Source: Leucothrix mucor DSM 2157
GTDB taxonomy: Bacteria > Pseudomonadota > Gammaproteobacteria > Thiotrichales > Thiotrichaceae
Assembly: GCF_000419525.1 (NCBI RefSeq)
Contig: NZ_ATTE01000001.1
Coordinates: 2,092,655-2,156,654 of the forward strand
Direction of reading: 5' to 3'
Length of the DNA stretch: 64,000 bases
Part shown: piece after piece, positions 9,751-20,100 of the stretch
How the letters are laid out: each line of letters begins with the position of its first letter
How positions within the stretch are numbered: the stretch's first letter is position 1
Notes under the pieces: generated by a model
What the model saw: only the letters and a program-made list of their open reading frames with translations
Told to the model about the DNA's origin: nothing
Database searches by the model: none
Made by a program: the position numbers and the translations under genes

Positions 9751-10458
9751 ATGAGCATAATCCAGTCCAAAACTATCAGTCAGAAGGATAGATCCAACGA
9801 AAAACTCCCTGAATTCAGCGCCGCTGAGATAGGAGCCATCGCCCATCTTTACCGAGGCGAAGTTTACCGATCGACCACCTGGCGAACGCGTTTGGATAAC
9901 ACCACCAACTGGGCAATCGTCACCACTGGATTGGCACTTTCAATTACCTTTGCCAATAAAGGCTCTACCCCGCTGCCGATGATTTTAGTGGGATTATTGA
10001 TTACTGTTTTCTTGTTTTTTGAAGCGCGCCGTTATCGTTATTTCAATGTGTGGCGAGCCAGAGCGCGGCTGATTGAAACCGAGTTTTACGTGCCGCTACT
10101 GCGCAGGGAAAGGCATCAACACGATGCCGAATGGGCTGAGCTACTGGCCCACGATTATTGTCAGCCCCAGTACCATATCAGCTACATAAGAGCGATAGGC
10201 CGCCGCTTACGTCAAAACTATATTTGGATTATTAGTGTTCAGGCGATCGCTTATTACGGCAAGCTGCTGATTCACCCTACGCCATTAGAGCATTACCAGC
10301 AGCTGTTTCAGCGTGCCGATATTGGGCCAATTGCAGGTGAGTGGGTCATTCTAGGCGGCTTTATTTTCCATACCATTTGGGTGTTGCTGGCGTATATCAC
10401 TTGGCGGCAGGATTTGGCAGATCGCAAGCGCCGAAACAGCGATGTTGCAATGGGATGA
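9751..10458 (+). CDS. DUF2270 integral membrane protein
   Basis: A membrane protein of about 235 residues recognisable as DUF2270 from the block EIGAIAHLYRGEVYRSTTWR (near residues 26-45), then NWAIVTTGLALSITF and the EARRYRYFNVWRARARLIE segment. Two hydrophobic hairpin segments (about 52-90) and a C-terminal membrane helix (about 195-220) are followed by a basic tail. Function is unknown for the family. Start choice is uncertain: ATG 9751 gives a protein beginning near the conserved block, while ATG 9700 would add 17 residues; neither has a strong ribosome site. A decayed copy of its last 30 codons lies at 49285-49377 in the same orientation, about 39 kb away. Confidence 0.85.
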   Translation: MSIIQSKTISQKDRSNEKLPEFSAAEIGAIAHLYRGEVYRSTTWRTRLDNTTNWAIVTTGLALSITFANKGSTPLPMILVGLLITVFLFFEARRYRYFNVWRARARLIETEFYVPLLRRERHQHDAEWAELLAHDYCQPQYHISYIRAIGRRLRQNYIWIISVQAIAYYGKLLIHPTPLEHYQQLFQRADIGPIAGEWVILGGFIFHTIWVLLAYITWRQDLADRKRRNSDVAMG

Positions 10459-10496
10459 GGTGATAGGGTTTAGATCAAAGGGCTTGAGTAATGCTC

Positions 10497-12050
10497 TTAA
10501 TGCTCAGGCCGCTTGCCTAGCTTCTTAGCGACATACATGGCGTCATCCGCGATATGAATTAATGCTTCCGGCGTAGTTGCATCATAAGGGTACAGGGAGA
10601 TTCCAATACTGGCACCTAGTACCGCCTCTTCATCCCCTAAATCAATCGGCTCTAACATCAGATTATCGATCTTTTTCGCCATGGCAGTGACCTCGTTGAT
10701 GCTTTTCACATCCGACATGACGATGACAAACTCATCACCGCCATAGCGAGCCACGGTATCGGATTCGCGAAAGCAGGAGAGCATTCTTTCGGCTATTTTC
10801 TTGAGGATTTTATCACCCACTAAATGCCCGAGCGTATCGTTAATGGGTTTGAAATTATTCAGATCGAGAAACAATACTGCGACTCTTGTGTGATTACGAT
10901 TTGCTCTTGCCAAGGCGTGACCAAGGCGGTCCATCAGTAAAGCCCGGTTAGGCAAATTAGTGAGCATATCGTGGTTGGCCATATGCTTGATCGAATCTTC
11001 TAATTTTTTACGCGTTCTCATACTCCAAAAAGCACAAAACAATGCCAGAAAAGCGAGAGCGACAGCAATGCCTAAACTTAAGACCCACTTCCAGTGCTGG
11101 TGGATTGCTTCAATTAGCGTCACCTGCCCGTAATTTTCATAAGGGCTCACTTTTAAGGTCTTTAGCAACTCATGAACACTGTTGTAACTTAAAGGAACCG
11201 TCCACCCTACATACTTACCTGAAACCGCTGCAGCATCCGCTGGCTTAATATCCATCAGCGCACGAGCAACACTATTGGACAGTTCGTTTGAGGCTTTAGG
11301 GAATTTGGCAAATGGCCACTCAGGATACAGGCGCGTGGAATGCTTGAATGGATAACCCGCAGTCTTTCGCTCGCCAAGCACCCGAAAATCATCTAAGTTG
11401 ATCTGCCCATCAGCGGCCATACGCTCCAGCATATCGGTACGCACTGAGCCGGCATCGACAAGACCATCGCGCACCGAGATCACGATTTTCTCCTGCACGC
11501 CACCGCTGAACGTCAGCGAAGCAAAATCCTCGAAGGGATCAATGCCATAATGTGTTTTAAGCTCACCCCAAGCCACTCGCCAGCCGCCGAATCCGCCTTC
11601 GGAGACCGCCATAAAGCTTTTACCCTTAAGGTCGGGAATAGTTTGTATATCTGTATGATCTGATCGCGTAAAAATCACCGAGCCAAAGCTATTCAGCGCC
11701 AGATTCTTACGCTTATTCATCAGAGTTAGAATACGCGTTGCGCTAAGCTCAAACTCCATTTGTGTGTATGAGGAAGGACTGGTCAGCACAAAATGAAACT
11801 CGCCGCGAGCTGCCGCAGCGCTTAAGCCTTCAATACTCTCATAGGGAGATAATACAAAATGATGCTCAGGAATCCGGCTGTTTAAATAATCAACCGTCGG
11901 CTGCCACTTCTTGATTCCTTTCTCGATACCGCGATTGGCCCGCACGCCGATGGTAATCTCATCAGCAAAAGCAAAGTCCACAGACAACACGAGCAATGCC
12001 ACAACCAAGCAGTTGCATAGGTATTTGGACCAGTGTTGTAAAGTAAGCAT
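10497..12050 (-). CDS. Diguanylate cyclase with periplasmic PhnD-like sensor domain
   Basis: A 517-residue signalling protein. I chose ATG 12050 because AGGAA precedes it. An N-terminal signal/anchor (about 10-30) leads to a periplasmic-binding-protein domain of the phosphonate-binding PhnD type (about 30-295), recognised by the ITIGVRANRG start, the FHFVLTSPSSY block and DAGSVRTDMLERM. A membrane helix (about 322-345) precedes a GGDEF domain with an intact RYGGDEF active site near 437-441. An RESD inhibition site lies exactly five residues before GGDEF, so product feedback by c-di-GMP is expected. The protein likely converts binding of a small periplasmic ligand into c-di-GMP synthesis. The ligand is unknown. 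The gene stands alone. Confidence 0.9.
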   Translation of the reverse strand: MLTLQHWSKYLCNCLVVALLVLSVDFAFADEITIGVRANRGIEKGIKKWQPTVDYLNSRIPEHHFVLSPYESIEGLSAAAARGEFHFVLTSPSSYTQMEFELSATRILTLMNKRKNLALNSFGSVIFTRSDHTDIQTIPDLKGKSFMAVSEGGFGGWRVAWGELKTHYGIDPFEDFASLTFSGGVQEKIVISVRDGLVDAGSVRTDMLERMAADGQINLDDFRVLGERKTAGYPFKHSTRLYPEWPFAKFPKASNELSNSVARALMDIKPADAAAVSGKYVGWTVPLSYNSVHELLKTLKVSPYENYGQVTLIEAIHQHWKWVLSLGIAVALAFLALFCAFWSMRTRKKLEDSIKHMANHDMLTNLPNRALLMDRLGHALARANRNHTRVAVLFLDLNNFKPINDTLGHLVGDKILKKIAERMLSCFRESDTVARYGGDEFVIVMSDVKSINEVTAMAKKIDNLMLEPIDLGDEEAVLGASIGISLYPYDATTPEALIHIADDAMYVAKKLGKRPEH

Positions 12051-12212
12051 TTCCTGTGTTCCTACGTGCATCAAGTTGGGGTAACGCTGATAATGATAGA
12101 ATACCCAACACAAATACGAGCTTAACGCACGCAGAAAAACCTTTTAAAATATAAGGACACCTTGAGCAAAGTGCCCTTATAAAGCCGAAATTACAGCCTG
12201 CCAAACCTCAAA

Positions 12213-13208
12213 TCACACAAAATTCATGATTAACCAGAGGAAAGAGCACCCCATTAATGCCAACATCGGTCCATCATTGGTATGTGGGCTGAATGCTTCG
12301 GCAACCGTCATAATAATCGGCAGGAAGATCAATGAAACCAGCAGCTGTGTACTGGTAAACAAATCGTGATACATCAGCAATACAACAATCGAAATGATAT
12401 ACACCATCGCGCTGCCTTCAAGACTTCGCTGGAAATCACCACTCCAAAACTTACCGTCGTACCACAAAGAACGCGTGCGGTATTTATGCCGTCCAAAACG
12501 AATACCGACAGGCTCGGCCAAGCCATCACCAAATTCATTAATCAGGTTCGGAATCATAATGATGATTGACGCTTTACCAAATAAAACGATAAAAGGCAGA
12601 TACACTATGAATCGAAGAATATCCTCCATCATGTCGTAGCGCAGCGTATAAGGCCGGTCCTCTATGCGGTCCCAGGCAACAAAGGCGTAAGCCAAAATTG
12701 GGAATTTACGGCGCACCACATTCCACTCCGTCACAATGGTTTTGAGTTGGTCTAAGAAGAACAGCATGCAAATGATATGCACGGCATCTTTTCCGCCGAC
12801 TACAAAAAACAACGTAATGACATAGATTTTGAGTTTACGCCATGGCCTCAGCGCGAGCTTTCTCACATAGTTAATTTTTATTTTAAAGCGATGGATACAC
12901 CACGAGAAAATAACTTTACCTAATAGCTCAATAAACACGGCAAAGATAAAGGCATAATAAATAATTGGATCAATCTCGGGAATGACTCCCTTTATCTCAA
13001 GCGCCAGAAGAATGCCGATACCGGTGAGGTAAACCGCCAAGGCAAAATAGATAAAGGTATTCTCCCCTGCCCAGTCGTACTTCTTGTTTTTTAATCCGTA
13101 TGGATCAGCAAATAATGTTTTGAAATAAATGTCTCGCGACTCGTGTGCAGACATCGTTGCTGATTTCAAACCACGCATTTTTTCCAGCATCGTGCTTATA
13201 TTTTCCAT
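12213..13208 (-). CDS. Polytopic membrane protein, dolichol/phytol-kinase-like CTP transferase
   Basis: A 331-residue protein with about eight hydrophobic segments. The C-terminal half carries the pattern INEFGDGLAEPVGIRFGRHK (near 220-239), then RSLEGSAMVYIIS (near 262) and VAEAFSPHTNDGPMLAL (near 300). This order (GDG..A..G..FG.H, then S.EG, then EA.S....D) is what I recognise from the CTP-dependent dolichol/phytol kinase family, so a polyprenol-type lipid kinase is a reasonable guess. The N-terminal half is unlike the short bacterial members and is unassigned. It precedes the propeller/glycosyltransferase region, where a lipid-carrier function would make sense, but that link is an inference. 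Confidence 0.5.
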   Translation of the reverse strand: MENISTMLEKMRGLKSATMSAHESRDIYFKTLFADPYGLKNKKYDWAGENTFIYFALAVYLTGIGILLALEIKGVIPEIDPIIYYAFIFAVFIELLGKVIFSWCIHRFKIKINYVRKLALRPWRKLKIYVITLFFVVGGKDAVHIICMLFFLDQLKTIVTEWNVVRRKFPILAYAFVAWDRIEDRPYTLRYDMMEDILRFIVYLPFIVLFGKASIIIMIPNLINEFGDGLAEPVGIRFGRHKYRTRSLWYDGKFWSGDFQRSLEGSAMVYIISIVVLLMYHDLFTSTQLLVSLIFLPIIMTVAEAFSPHTNDGPMLALMGCSFLWLIMNFV

Positions 13209-13523
13209 TTAACCTCCATGATTTTGATAGGGACATCCTGTCAATCGGTTCATATGACTTCCATACCCATAGATTAAGCCATAATTCGCCGTTATGAATT
13301 TTAGGGTTGGAATGGAAGTGACGATGAGCCTAGGCCATCATAGGGTAAGCAGAATAGAGGTCACAAGAGTGCTGGAAAGCCAAACTTAGGCAAGTTGCAG
13401 GTAGCTCATTGTGTTGTCTTTCCTCCAAACTAGCCTATAACTAATTTTGTGCAACTGCCTATCACTAAACTCCGTTAAGGATAGGCACATGAAAATGAAA
13501 AAACTTTAGCAATCTATTAAAGT
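13209..13523. other. Intergenic stretch without recognised genes
   Basis: Between the kinase-like gene and the first propeller gene lie 315 bases. I see only short open stretches and no clear RNA structure. The promoter of the kinase-like gene should be at its left end. The propeller gene on the right ends here, but no strong terminator hairpin is visible. Confidence 0.5.
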
Positions 13524-15293
13524 TCAGAGCTCTTCATCAGTTACTTCGTAGCCAAAAATATCTACACCTCTAATTGGTGTGTCTGATGGACCGAAGATCC
13601 TTGCAAACTTCATCTGGCTAGTGACCTCCCCTTCAATCAAGATAAAATAAACGGAGGATTGTTGGCCATCTTCATCAGTAAATGAAAACTCGATAATATT
13701 TTCAAGCGAGGGGACTTGCGCAAGCGTCATCTGGGTTTCGTATTTTTTCTCACTACCATCTTCCTGCTTGCATAGCTCTTTTCTAACCGCTGTAGAGCCG
13801 GTGATTTTTATGGTTCCCCTACAGATATCGGCTGTAACCGAGGAATCACGGATAATTAGCCCATCCAGGTCCGCCACTTTAAACGGTAACGCCTTTAGCA
13901 GCTCACCGACACCACCTTCACCATCGGATTCCTCGGCGACCAATGTATACTGATTACCACTGATACTAACAAGACTAACAACACCTGAATCACTCTGTGA
14001 TCCTGGCGGATAACTAATCAATAATTTTCCATCCGTTATCTGCCACGTATAATCATCAGTATATGGGTCGGGAGCATCACTAAACTCACCGTCACCCGCA
14101 CTAAACTCGGTACCTGTTCCGTCGCTTGCAAAACTGAGCACGAATGGCACATCAGTTGAGACAAAGACTTGCGAGTTAATTTCATCGATCGTTAAATCCT
14201 GTAAGGAATTGCCTAGCCAGCTAGTTCCAAGATAACGGTTTGGATCGTATTGAATATCACCGACTCGAGTGGTCTCCAGAGTATCAAGGTGGGTGAGAAG
14301 TGTTTGCCGCTTTGAATCTGCGTTAATACTGTAAGTAACCAAGTCACCGGTAGAAGCGATTGTGGCATGCTCAACTCCATTCGGATTGTTCAAAACCTGA
14401 GTAAGCGTATTTTCCGAAACGTTTTTCACCATGTAGCGGTTTTGGTTTCGATTTTCCGACCAACCGATTATATTGCCGTCATCCGAGATGCTTGGGTGAA
14501 ATAGGCGTTTTCTTCGAGCAATTTTACGAATTTCTTTATATTTTTTGTTTTCAATATCGTAGCGCATTACGGCAAAGTAGCTTGGGCGGAGTTGCACAAA
14601 GACCATCCATTTGCCATTAGCACTCAGGCTAGGCTGAACGAAGGGGCTGGCACTTGCTAAAGATCGTGTTATCGGCAAACCACCATCTGGGTTTTCAATA
14701 CCCATTAAGATGGCCTGACGACCATCGGCTAAGCGTTGCTGCCAAGCAATGATGCTACCATTCCTGTCGGCGGTGACATCCACATCATCGGTATTGTTAT
14801 TGGTGACTTGGTAAATCGACTCATCCTCTCCAGGATTGAGTATGTAGATTTCATAGTCTCCTCGCAGAGATTCTTTCATTGAAAATACAATACCAAAACC
14901 GCTGGGGCTACACGCAACTGACTGAATCTTTCGGTTGTTACTTACTCCAAACAGCGTTTCTACTGTATCCGTAGCCAAGTCATACTGATTGATTGACCAC
15001 TTCAGGCTCCCGTTTGGTGTATGAACGATATTGCAGACTTTGCCCCAAACTTTAGCTCCAGCGTATTCCTTACTTAATAACACCGGAGAGTTAGGTATAA
15101 CAGTGTCAGCCTCCGTTCCATTAGTAGTCTCAGCATACTCAGGAGCTTCTTCAATGCTTGAGGGTGGAAGCACCTTCATTTTCACATTTTCTAAACTCTT
15201 GTCGCCAAATGCTGCCTCAGGAAAGTCTGCAATGGCTAGAGAGCTTGCGAGCATGAGGCCAAGTATTGTTGAGCCTAAAAGGATTTTATTCAT
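13524..15293 (-). CDS. Secreted TolB-like beta-propeller protein with tail domain
   Basis: A 589-residue protein: a signal peptide (about 1-22), a linker of about 60 residues, then the propeller module shared by this cluster (about 85-380). The module reads CNIVHTP, KWSINQYDL, IQSVACSPSG, DDVDV, WQQRLADGRQA, FVQPSLS, QLRPSYFAVMRYDI, HPSISDDGN, GVEHA and RYLGTSWLG in order. The repeated blades, with an SxDG-type turn followed by a hydrophobic strand, are TolB/WD40-like. After it comes the tail domain also found in the two long proteins at 17120 and 20689 (FASDGTGTEF, then YTWQITDGKLLIS), and here an additional unassigned C-terminus of about 110 residues. No enzyme domain is present, so this is the simplest form of the module. 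Function unknown; probably periplasmic or surface-exposed. Confidence 0.82.
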   Translation of the reverse strand: MNKILLGSTILGLMLASSLAIADFPEAAFGDKSLENVKMKVLPPSSIEEAPEYAETTNGTEADTVIPNSPVLLSKEYAGAKVWGKVCNIVHTPNGSLKWSINQYDLATDTVETLFGVSNNRKIQSVACSPSGFGIVFSMKESLRGDYEIYILNPGEDESIYQVTNNNTDDVDVTADRNGSIIAWQQRLADGRQAILMGIENPDGGLPITRSLASASPFVQPSLSANGKWMVFVQLRPSYFAVMRYDIENKKYKEIRKIARRKRLFHPSISDDGNIIGWSENRNQNRYMVKNVSENTLTQVLNNPNGVEHATIASTGDLVTYSINADSKRQTLLTHLDTLETTRVGDIQYDPNRYLGTSWLGNSLQDLTIDEINSQVFVSTDVPFVLSFASDGTGTEFSAGDGEFSDAPDPYTDDYTWQITDGKLLISYPPGSQSDSGVVSLVSISGNQYTLVAEESDGEGGVGELLKALPFKVADLDGLIIRDSSVTADICRGTIKITGSTAVRKELCKQEDGSEKKYETQMTLAQVPSLENIIEFSFTDEDGQQSSVYFILIEGEVTSQMKFARIFGPSDTPIRGVDIFGYEVTDEEL

Positions 15294-15438
15294 ATAATGT
15301 AAGAAGCTAGTTAATAAGGTTAAATAAATGTAACATATGGCTTATCCTTAGGCTAATTTTGTTTTCTTTTTATCGCTAATAAGCAGCCATAGCAGGCCAC
15401 TTAAACAAATTCAATTCCCAACCACCTCTAAAAGTGTA

Positions 15439-16347
15439 TTGGTAAGAGTCATCAACATATTGAAAATAATAATCACATACGAAGATAAAATGGCTAACCT
15501 TGGTTCGGTTCAGCTGCGTGCATTTCAGGTAGTTCAGGAGTTGAAACAACACATATCACTCGAAGTAAAACCACTGTCAGCCTGCGACCAAGTAAAAAAC
15601 TCACTCTTAATTTTAGTAAAACTCCGTAACTACACCAAGCTTCGTCGATTAACAGGCCGTGGTAATATTTTGGTGCTGGATATTCTGGATACCATACATT
15701 TACTGGATCAACCGGCGACGATTTTTCAGAAAATTACCGGAAGTACAACCAAAAACTTATTAAAGGAGGTGGACGCAGCTATTTTTTGCAGTGATAAAAC
15801 ACGAAAGGCTTATCAGCACTATTTTAAGCATCCTAATTTGTGTCAAACTATTTATCATCACTGGGATAGCCGTTTTATTCGCAGGCCAAAGCCTAGTTTC
15901 GCTCAGGTAAAATCGGCTTATTTCGGGCTACCCAGAAAAGCCCATCTCGCAGAGAAGCTATCAGGAATCGACTTTCATGACCTTCGTTCATTCAACGATA
16001 TGAAGTCTGGGGTGTTTGATCAATATAATGCTCATTACATCGTCAAGCCAGATGAGGATTATTATCAATATGAACCTCTAACAAAAATAGCGACAGCGGC
16101 TTTTGCTCAATCTCCTGTGATTGCAAAAAAGGATCATGAGCAAGAGTTGCTCACAAAAGACTACCCATATTACATTTCCGGAATGACTGAAAATGATATT
16201 CTATCGGTTATAGATAAAATGCAGCTGACCTACCAAGACAAAGAATGGCATGAAGCCACTGCTATAATGGAAGATGTCTATGTTAGGACATCTCTTCAGC
16301 AAATCGCACAAGATTATTTGAAATTCATTAACCAGTTTATGAAGTAG
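15439..16347 (+). CDS. Putative glycosyltransferase (GT-B-like)
   Basis: About 302 residues when read from TTG 15439. The start is uncertain: ATG 15490 would remove the first beta strand (INILKIIITYE), which looks like the opening strand of a GT-B Rossmann domain, so a longer form with a TTG start is preferred. Supporting features are an S-x-x-LRAF segment after the first strand, ILVLDILDTIHLL near 77, a VDAAIFCSD strand near 112 and the IYHHWD segment near 138, of the sort seen in single-domain glycosyltransferases of polysaccharide clusters. It is followed after 8 bases by another glycosyltransferase-like gene in the same direction, suggesting a two-gene operon. No specific donor or acceptor can be named. 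Confidence 0.5.
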   Translation: MVRVINILKIIITYEDKMANLGSVQLRAFQVVQELKQHISLEVKPLSACDQVKNSLLILVKLRNYTKLRRLTGRGNILVLDILDTIHLLDQPATIFQKITGSTTKNLLKEVDAAIFCSDKTRKAYQHYFKHPNLCQTIYHHWDSRFIRRPKPSFAQVKSAYFGLPRKAHLAEKLSGIDFHDLRSFNDMKSGVFDQYNAHYIVKPDEDYYQYEPLTKIATAAFAQSPVIAKKDHEQELLTKDYPYYISGMTENDILSVIDKMQLTYQDKEWHEATAIMEDVYVRTSLQQIAQDYLKFINQFMK

Positions 16348-16355
16348 ATACCTCT

Positions 16356-17123
16356 ATGTCCTCAATCGCTCAGGAACCCATCAGAATATTTGTCGCCACT
16401 TCACCAAACGGAGAAGATGCTGAAGCAGAAATGGTGTTGGAATACTCCTTAAGGAAGCACACTAGTAAACCGCTCGATATCACATGGATGCGCCAATCAA
16501 GAGATCCGCGTTCGATCTGGCATTGCGGCTGGAGAGGGTGGAATACACGTAAATGGGCGACTCCGTTTACCGGCTTTCGCTGGGCGATTCCTGAAGCCTG
16601 TGATTTCAAAGGTAAAGCCATTTACATGGATGTGGATATGGTCAACCTGCATGATATCAATGATTTAATATCTCTTGAGTTTGACAACAACAAAGCGATA
16701 ATGGCTAGAACGGGCTTTCGCTGGGATTATGAGTTCTGCGTCATGCTAATGGACTGCGAAAAGCTTCAAGACATCATCCCTCCCTTAAAGCAACTGCGTA
16801 GACTGAATAGTAACTTTCGAAATGTGCACCTGAAACTTAAGGAAGCTGACTGCATCCAGGCTCTGGATCCACGTTGGAATAGTCTCGATGGAGATGATTA
16901 CACGGTTGATGAAATTTGGCATTTACATTACACCCACATGGCATCACAACCTTGGAAGCCTGCATGGTTTACAGGAATTCCAGAGGAACATAAAAGATCC
17001 GAAATTGCTGATCTGTGGTTTCAATATAAAGCAGAAGCAATGGCAAATTCTTGGTGGCCAAAAAAGCCATCGCCTCCGTTTGGGAAATTCAAAATCCGCA
17101 AAAAAAGAAAACCGAGAAGCTAG
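16356..17123 (+). CDS. Glycosyltransferase, GT8-like with DxD motif
   Basis: A 255-residue cytoplasmic protein beginning IRIFVATSPN, followed by AEMVLEYSLRKHTS. This is the opening of GT8-type GT-A enzymes, which transfer sugars from nucleotide donors with retention. The metal-binding motif is YMDVDMV (near residue 90), and FCVMLMDC (near 128) and the WNSLDGDD region (near 173) follow the usual order. The C-terminus is basic (KFKIRKKRKPR), possibly membrane-contacting. It lies 8 bases downstream of the previous glycosyltransferase gene and ends convergently, nearly touching the end of the long propeller gene on the other strand. The substrate is unknown; modification of a surface glycan or of the neighbouring secreted proteins is possible. 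Confidence 0.7.
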   Translation: MSSIAQEPIRIFVATSPNGEDAEAEMVLEYSLRKHTSKPLDITWMRQSRDPRSIWHCGWRGWNTRKWATPFTGFRWAIPEACDFKGKAIYMDVDMVNLHDINDLISLEFDNNKAIMARTGFRWDYEFCVMLMDCEKLQDIIPPLKQLRRLNSNFRNVHLKLKEADCIQALDPRWNSLDGDDYTVDEIWHLHYTHMASQPWKPAWFTGIPEEHKRSEIADLWFQYKAEAMANSWWPKKPSPPFGKFKIRKKRKPRS

Positions 17124-20100
17124 TGTTGGGAGACTGTAACTTCCTCTCGATAAAGAGTATCCATCTGCCGGGCAACGCCACCGCTTCCATCCGGTGAAAT
17201 GATGGATACTGAATACTGTCCTCCGGTTGCAGCCAATAAGTGGATCACCCAAGCCGATTTAGCACCCGGCTCGCTTATAGTCACTACACCATCATCCAAC
17301 TCCCAGATAAAAGCTACTTCATCAGCACCCGAAGTATAGCGCACACCACTCCCGTTATTTCTAAACCAGAAAGTCATGGATTGATCAAGGCTTCGAAGGT
17401 GCCTCCCCGTCACTTGATTAAGCTCAAAGCCACTACTTCGCAAGCTACCTAACCAGTTATTCGACAGATAACGTATTGGGTTCGTTAAGGTTTCACCGAT
17501 GATGGTAGTATCCAACGTGTCTATTTCCATCAGATACGTCTGTGCATGACCGGAGGTATTAACACTGTAAATTACGTGCCTACCATCCCCAGAAAGCACT
17601 GCGTGTTCAACACCATTAACCTCATAGATCACATCAGTCGTGATGTCCTCCGTCAAGTCCTTTACCCGGTAACGAAGCATTGAGGTCCGCTCAGACCAAC
17701 CCACTTTATTACCATCATCCGTAATACTTGGGTGGTAGAGCTTTTTACGACGCGCGATCACTCTTACTTCTGTGTACGTCGTATTCAAAATATCATAACG
17801 CATCACAGCAAAGGAACTGGGGCGCAATTGCACAAATGTAAGCCACTCACCATTGGGGCTTAATGATGGCTGCACAAAGGGGTTAGCACTAGCCAGAGTA
17901 GTACCAGTGAACTCACCATTCTCTTGATACTGACGCAACTCAAGCGCCTGACGGTCATCCGGCAACCTCTTCTGCCAAGCGACCGTAAGGCCATCACGGC
18001 TACGAGTCACATCGACATCATCGGTATCATTATCCGTGATTTGAGTGACAAGCCCGCTGGTCACTTCCAGTTCATAGATCTCGTAATCACCTTGAACTGA
18101 ATCTTTCATGGAGAATAAAATATTCTCACCAGCCGGATCACAAGCTACCGATTGGATGGTACGATTTTTACCCATACTATAAACGGACTCAGTCACCGCA
18201 TTTGGCAGGCCCGCTAAATCATATTGGTTAATTCCCCAACGTCGCGTATCGCTGTTCGGGTCATTCACCACATTGCAGGCGTAACCCCAAAGTCCGCTAC
18301 CGTTCACCTCATCAAGATCATCAGTAATGCCGTCACCGTCAGAGTCCTGAAGCTCAGGGTTTGTCTGTGCTAAGTACTCATTGAGATTAATCACATTATC
18401 ATCATCAGCATCCGTAGTCGCATCAGACGCATCCAGTGGGTCTAAACCATACTCCAACTCCCAGGCATCCGGCATGCCATCGTTATCATCGTCGGTATCT
18501 GAATTATTGCCAACGCCATCCAAATCAGTATCTGACCACTCAGAGCGATCATCCGGGAATTCATCATCACGATCATAAACACCATCGCCATCGCTATCGA
18601 CCGGAATCGTGTCATCCCACCACGGCCCTAACATGGACTCCTGAAACGTCATCGCTGCATCGTATTTTGGTGCTTCTGAACGAGGCTGACTTAAATATTC
18701 TTTTACGCCCCAATTACCGAAGTAATAAGGCAGTTGTGGCATCGAGTACAACATAAACAGTGTCGTGACATGCTTTGTCTCTGATTGCCAAGCGTTTAAC
18801 AAATCCAAATAACGCTGCTTCATTCTGGGGTCATTATTAGCGGCTTTGATTAACTCTCTTAAATCCCCGTCGTTTGAAGTGAAATGCTGCCCTCCCTCAT
18901 AGGCTAGGAGTTGCACGTTATAATCACTCGCGATTTGAGCCTGAGCTTTTATTTTTCTGATCGTGCCGCTCAGCCCATCTGTTGATGACTCCCAATCAAT
19001 CACTTCAAACAAGTCATCAACCGTTTCAGCCTCTGTTGTTACCTTAGGTGCGCCAGCACATAAGTCACTCGAGCGATTCACGCAGCCTGAAAAATACGGT
19101 GCTATCGCAAGCGCATCCACCTTAGAGCGGCCTACAGCATTCTCAAACTCCAGAATTTTTTCTGAAAATACCTTGTCTCCAATTTGAGTTCCCATCACTC
19201 GAATCAGACGCTCCTTACCAGAAAATGCAGCTTCCCATAGGTCGAAAATTTCAACCGACCGCTTGGAGTAATATCTAAGCCTCGAAAAATAATCTGCCCC
19301 GCGAGCTGTATAATTTATAAATTCATCAGGTACTGTATCGAAGCCCAGCTCATTCCCTTTCAACTCCGCATAGAAATGTCCAATAAACCTGAAGTTCCAA
19401 ACCTCATTGGAGTACTCAATGTATACACGCAAATGGCTATTCAGATGCTCTCTGACATATTTTGCAAACAAACGAATATAATTATCATCCGCAGCATGCG
19501 GCATGTTGAACCATGGATTCACGTTAGCCTGATTCGCCAATTCAACCGCCACCTCAACCGGCACCCCCTTTCTGGACACTCGGTTGTATACGCCACTCTT
19601 AGTCGATAACGAAGTAAGATCTGACCCACCCCAAACGGCATCACCCAGTAACGCCCGCTCATCCCAAGTATCAACATGAGTGATGCATGACTCAATCAAC
19701 TGCCTCAGATTATCCTGGCAAGTAGACTGTCCGGGGCTTGCTTCCATGAGGTTCATCATTCGCACTGTATTAAAGTCTTTCAGAAAATTCAGATAGTCCG
19801 GGTTGAAGATAATCGCCTCCCGATCGTTCTTCAATCGGTCGACAAATGATGTAAACGGCTGACTATCACTGCAAGAAGATTCATCGGCAACCCAAAGGTG
19901 GTTAATGCCTTCACAGGTTCCACCAGGCATAATCACGCGAATATCCTTAATGTAATTCCCTTTACCTTCTTCGATACCGGCAACCTGTAGAGTCACTTCG
20001 GAAACACCAGCCTCAATTTTGATTATCCTACCTTGAAACCCTTCATTTTTAAGGGAAACCGGCAAGGGGCTTGCGATGACATTGCTACTAAAACCAATCT

